From the NCBI RefSeq assembly GCF_024713945.1, contig NC_134677.1, forward strand, positions 3,351,001-3,415,000: 64,000 nt of DNA, given 5' to 3'. The notes beneath the pieces were generated by a model that made no database searches, was not told the origin of the DNA, and was given only the letters and a program-made list of their open reading frames with translations. The translations under genes were made by a program, and so were the position numbers. Of the stretch, positions 60,501 through 64,000 are shown in pieces (position 1 is the stretch's first letter; the number at the start of each line of letters is the position of its first letter). The DNA is from Dermatophagoides farinae. Taxonomy: Eukaryota > Arthropoda > Arachnida > Sarcoptiformes > Pyroglyphidae.

Positions 60501-62327
60501 ATTTTTTGAAAAAAAATAAAGATGCTAGGAGCCATTTGATTCTAGTTGCGAATGTTCATTAAGAATCACAATTCTATTTTGAATGAATGCAACCCTTATT
60601 ATTTAGTTCAATAAAAGTACCTGGCCCTTTTTTCTCGGTTACATTGTTGGCATATGACACGTGACTTTTAAATTTAAAAATTGAATTTAATCAAATTACA
60701 ATGTTATCAATAATAATAATAACAATATCGGATATCTGATCATCATCATAATCATTCACAAAGATGAGAGTGAAAGGAAATGATCTACAGAACTTGAGAA
60801 TCGAAAATCGAAACATCATCAGAACAAAGGAAAACAAGAATCTGAATATCGAGAATCCATATTGTACATCCATAGTAAATACATGTCCTGTTTATGGTTC
60901 ATTAACTTTTTTTTTGAGCATTCATCATCATCATTGAAAATGGACAAGGGGTCAAATATATACAACTATTAACAATAATACTATCGACAAGTAGTAGTAG
61001 TTGTGATTTGCATCTAATATATATATAGCCCCCTCCACCAAAACATCGAACACCAATCAAGATCAATTGAAGCATTGATTTTCTATATTTTTTTTTGGGT
61101 TCGTTTTTGTTGTTCCTTTGTTGGCAAATGATGCAATTAGGTCAGAAAGAAAAAGATGATGGACGAAGACTATTGGGCAAAAAAAAGAAAAAAAATTTAA
61201 GTATGTTTTAAAGGAAAATAGTGGTGGAAAATTTTAAACTAAGTAATGGACAAACACACACACACACACATATACAATGATAATTCTGTATGTTCGAATC
61301 ATCATCATCATCATGATGGCAATCATTATGAACGAAGATGATGATCGAGCTATGATGAACTTAAATCGGCAATGGCCAAAAACGGTAATTGCACTATGGA
61401 CATATGGACAAGTGTTAAACAAATAGACCAAACAACCAACAACAACAATAACACATCTCAATAAAAGAAAGAACAAAGGAAAAAAAACGGGAGAGTCAAA
61501 AAAAAAAAAATATTCAAGTCAATCTTGTCGATTCGATCATCATCGTCTTTTCTAGAATTTTCAAGTTGCAATTCAAAGATTCACACATGGTCGTTGTAGT
61601 CGTTGTATTCACCAATAAGTGACATACGTATAGCAGCAATGAAGTGATTTAAAAATTTTTCTTTGTAACTAGCTGATGATCTATCTGCATTCAATATGTT
61701 GTTCAATTGGAATTGGAAGGCCAAAAAAAATGTGAACCAAAGATTCTGATTCCATGATATCAATAGATACCATGTAAACCTTTTTTTATTTTACATCATA
61801 ATATTCAATTTTTGTTCTTTTAATCAAACACAACCACCATATCATTGAAATATGACACAAAAGTGTAGATTAGATTAGATTAGTTTTTTTTGATTCTTTT
61901 GAATAATGATTGAACATGCCCTTATGATGATGATGATGATGATGATCATAACTACCACCTTCATACACACAGACACACACACACACACAATAACCTGTAT
62001 AGTCACAGTATAAAATAAATTAGACAGTAACGTTGGACAAAAAAAAAAGAATCATAAGATTGTATAATTCATACGATGATGTGAAATGATCATTTGTCCT
62101 CCATTGTGTGTGTGTGTGTGTGATTACTATGATGCTACTGCATCAATGATACATTAGACACGCACACACACACAAAAACATATATTATTCAGTAAAAAAA
62201 AACATCCAGATAGGTATCATGATGATGACAAAAAAAAAACAACAACAACAACAATAATAACGAAATATGAGACACAGGTGATGGGACAATGCCTTTGGCG
62301 AAATCACAAGCTCTTTTGTCAATTTTT

Positions 62328-62358
62328 GTTGTTGTTGTTGTTGTTGTTGTCGTTGTTG
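62328..62358. repeat. (GTT)n microsatellite
   Basis: About ten GTT units with one GTC interruption, in the flank upstream of the receptor gene. Confidence 0.9.
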
Positions 62359-63773
62359 TCACCATTGTCATATTGTATATGAGAATAAAATATTTTGATG
62401 AATGAATAAAGATGCTACTACCACCATCGCCACACAACGAATTGAATATCAATTGGATTCATATGGATTTTTTTTTTGTTCACAAAGTATTATTGTTCAA
62501 CAAATATTCGTTTCATTGTTGAATATATGACATTTGATTTTATTTTAATTGTGGATTTTAATTTATTATTTACCATCCATTATGGCCAAAAACCAAAGAT
62601 GATCCACCGATTATCATTAGAACAAATTAGAGGTCATTGTACTAATCGGGGCAATCACACTCAAACATGCAAGACAAAAGCAATTCAGCACTCAACCATC
62701 AATATAATGATCGAAAAATTCATATTCAGATTCAAAAAAAACAATTTCGATATATAATATTTTTTTTTTTGACAACAAATGGTCAGTTTATCATTGAATA
62801 TGGCTACTGGATATTCTTTTATATCAATCAATTGGATTTTAGTCACGAATTTTTTTTTTTAAACTTGTATCCATCTATATAAATGCAAAAACAAAAAAAC
62901 CGTTGAAATGATATATTAATTCGTATAATGATGTTCTTGTGGTTTTTTTTCTTTCTCTATGTATCTATGTAATTACCGCTCATAAATACCCTCTTCTTGT
63001 TGTTGTTGTTGTTGTTTAGTAACATGACCATCATCATCTCATCATTTAATGCGTGCTTAAGCCTCATCATCATCATCATCCGAACAATGACCATATTCTC
63101 GGCTAGAATATGATTTGTCATTAATTACAATTATTTGTCCCTTGTTGAAGAAATACATTTATTTGTTGATCGTATTTAATATATGAAAACATGCAACTTT
63201 AATTAGAGCAATTAACAACAACAACAAACAAGTGTATAAACCAATGAACAAATGAACAAATGCTCACAAACATAAATAAATACTAAATCAAGTAGTCATA
63301 ATCATAATCATCATCATGATTATGATGATGTCAATTGATTTAATTATGAGAAGAATCGAAAATAATGGGAACAAAACAAAAAATGGATTTATATTGGGGA
63401 TTTTGTTTATAATCTAACTTAAATACTCAAACAACTTGTTCTGTTTTTTTTTGGACAGTTTAAAAGAAAATTCTCGACTGAAAATAAAATTGACAAAAAT
63501 CATGGCCGGAAAAAGAAAGAAAAAATTGAATTCATAATGATACACACACCTATGACATAAGCATTACAATCATCATATGGCTATGACAATCTATAATGAT
63601 AATTATACCAAGATGACATTAGAGGCAAGCCCTTTTTCAAAAAAAAAAAAAAAAAAAAACAAAACAAATCAACATGGGCCAAATTCCTTTTAGTTTTATC
63701 AAAACCACATATAACGTGACAAATTGATAATGAACATCATCTTTAAATCTCATCATTATGACCATAGATATAG

Positions 63774-63779
63774 TTTATT
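63774..63779 (-). terminator. Candidate poly(A) signal for the cysteine-rich gene at the right edge
   Basis: AATAAA on the minus strand, about 95 bases past the TAG at 63874, the expected distance for a short 3' UTR. Confidence 0.35.
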
Positions 63780-63873
63780 ATCAAAGTTTTTAACTAATTC
63801 ATATTGGAAAATTTATATTCGAAAAAAAACCAATGACATTAATTCATATACATGAATAGATCATACCAAAAAT

Positions 63874-64000
63874 CTATCGATCAATCAGTTTGAATCGACA
63901 AAGTTCATAATGATCATAGAATTGTGGATAACAACAAAGTTGATAGCCATCTATACATGGAGAAATCACACAATTACTATCATCACTCGTACTCTGACAC
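63874..64000 (-). CDS. Cysteine-rich C-terminal fragment of an unidentified gene (partial, runs off the right edge)
   Basis: Minus-strand frame open from the window edge to TAG at 63876-63874: 41 codons plus stop. Six cysteines are spaced C-x8-C-x4-C-x6-C-C-x10-C, with PCIDGYQLCCYPQFY in the middle. An AATAAA lies about 95 bases beyond the stop. Six Cys in 41 residues, including an adjacent pair, is well above chance in this AT-rich sequence and suggests a disulfide-rich secreted or extracellular domain. The family is not recognised; the spacing does not fit a chitin-binding peritrophin domain. The start and most of the gene are outside the window. It could still be a chance open frame. Confidence 0.42.
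   Translation of the reverse strand, partial: CQSTSDDSNCVISPCIDGYQLCCYPQFYDHYELCRFKLIDR

Larger units (their letters stand above)
54541..63873. other. Intergenic region upstream of the receptor gene
   Basis: 9.3 kb of AT-rich sequence with frequent ATG/CAT, CA and GTT tracts and A or T runs. No open frame here shows a domain, Cys pattern or splice-site pair. It may contain the promoter, 5' UTR exons and enhancers of the receptor gene. Confidence 0.55.

Noticed and set aside
1-64000. CRISPR arrays, operons, ribosome binding sites, phage or plasmid features
   Set aside because: The window is eukaryotic; repeats are microsatellites without spacer structure, and the genes are spliced.

Overview
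The window is AT-rich eukaryotic genomic DNA with spliceosomal (GT...AG) introns, dense CA/GT, ATG/CAT and CAA/GTT simple repeats, and long non-coding stretches. Introns of about 80-160 bp sit next to introns of up to 15 kb, and the encoded protein has Asn-, Ser-, His- and Gln-rich runs. This fits a small arthropod genome. An astigmatan mite (house-dust or scab mite group) is my best guess, but it rests on composition and style, not on a marker gene.

One gene fills most of the window on the minus strand. It runs from a start-codon exon at about 54.4-54.1 kb to stop codons at about 2.5 kb or 2.0 kb. I could join 15 exons in one frame with matching phases at every junction: 54381-54105, 39031-38730, 33179-33116, 32980-32591, 32506-32386, 32292-32102, 32002-30602, 15320-15048, 14891-14595, 13206-13078, 9394-9376, 6045-5981, 4040-3904, 3762-3550 and 3461-2535. 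The model encodes a single-pass membrane receptor of the immunoglobulin superfamily. It has an N-terminal hydrophobic signal segment, a V-type Ig domain, eight further Ig domains (four in one 1.4-kb exon), no recognisable fibronectin III domain, one transmembrane helix followed by a Lys/Arg-rich stop-transfer sequence, and a long Ser/Asn/His-rich cytoplasmic tail with tyrosine motifs. From the first ATG it is 1601 residues. Neuronal and muscle adhesion receptors of arthropods (sidestep-, nephrin- and echinoid-like) have this general build. I do not assign a gene name.

Several features of the gene are unusual. A 19-nt microexon just after the transmembrane exon is needed to keep frame. A second 3'-terminal exon at 2172-1984 encodes a tail with a proline-rich SH3-type motif. 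A consensus 5' splice site lies inside the last coding exon and could switch between the two C-termini.

Intron 1 (15 kb) carries a perfect 194-bp inverted repeat whose arms are 3.7 kb apart. The 3' flank (about 0.8-1.4 kb) has a cluster of CTCF-like motifs that may mark the boundary to the next gene. At the extreme right edge, 63874-64000 on the minus strand, lies a short cysteine-rich open frame with a stop and a nearby poly(A) signal. It looks like the last exon of a second gene that starts outside the window. The rest (54.4-63.9 kb and the big introns) shows only simple repeats and AT-rich non-coding sequence. I found no tRNA, rRNA, CRISPR array or intact transposon.
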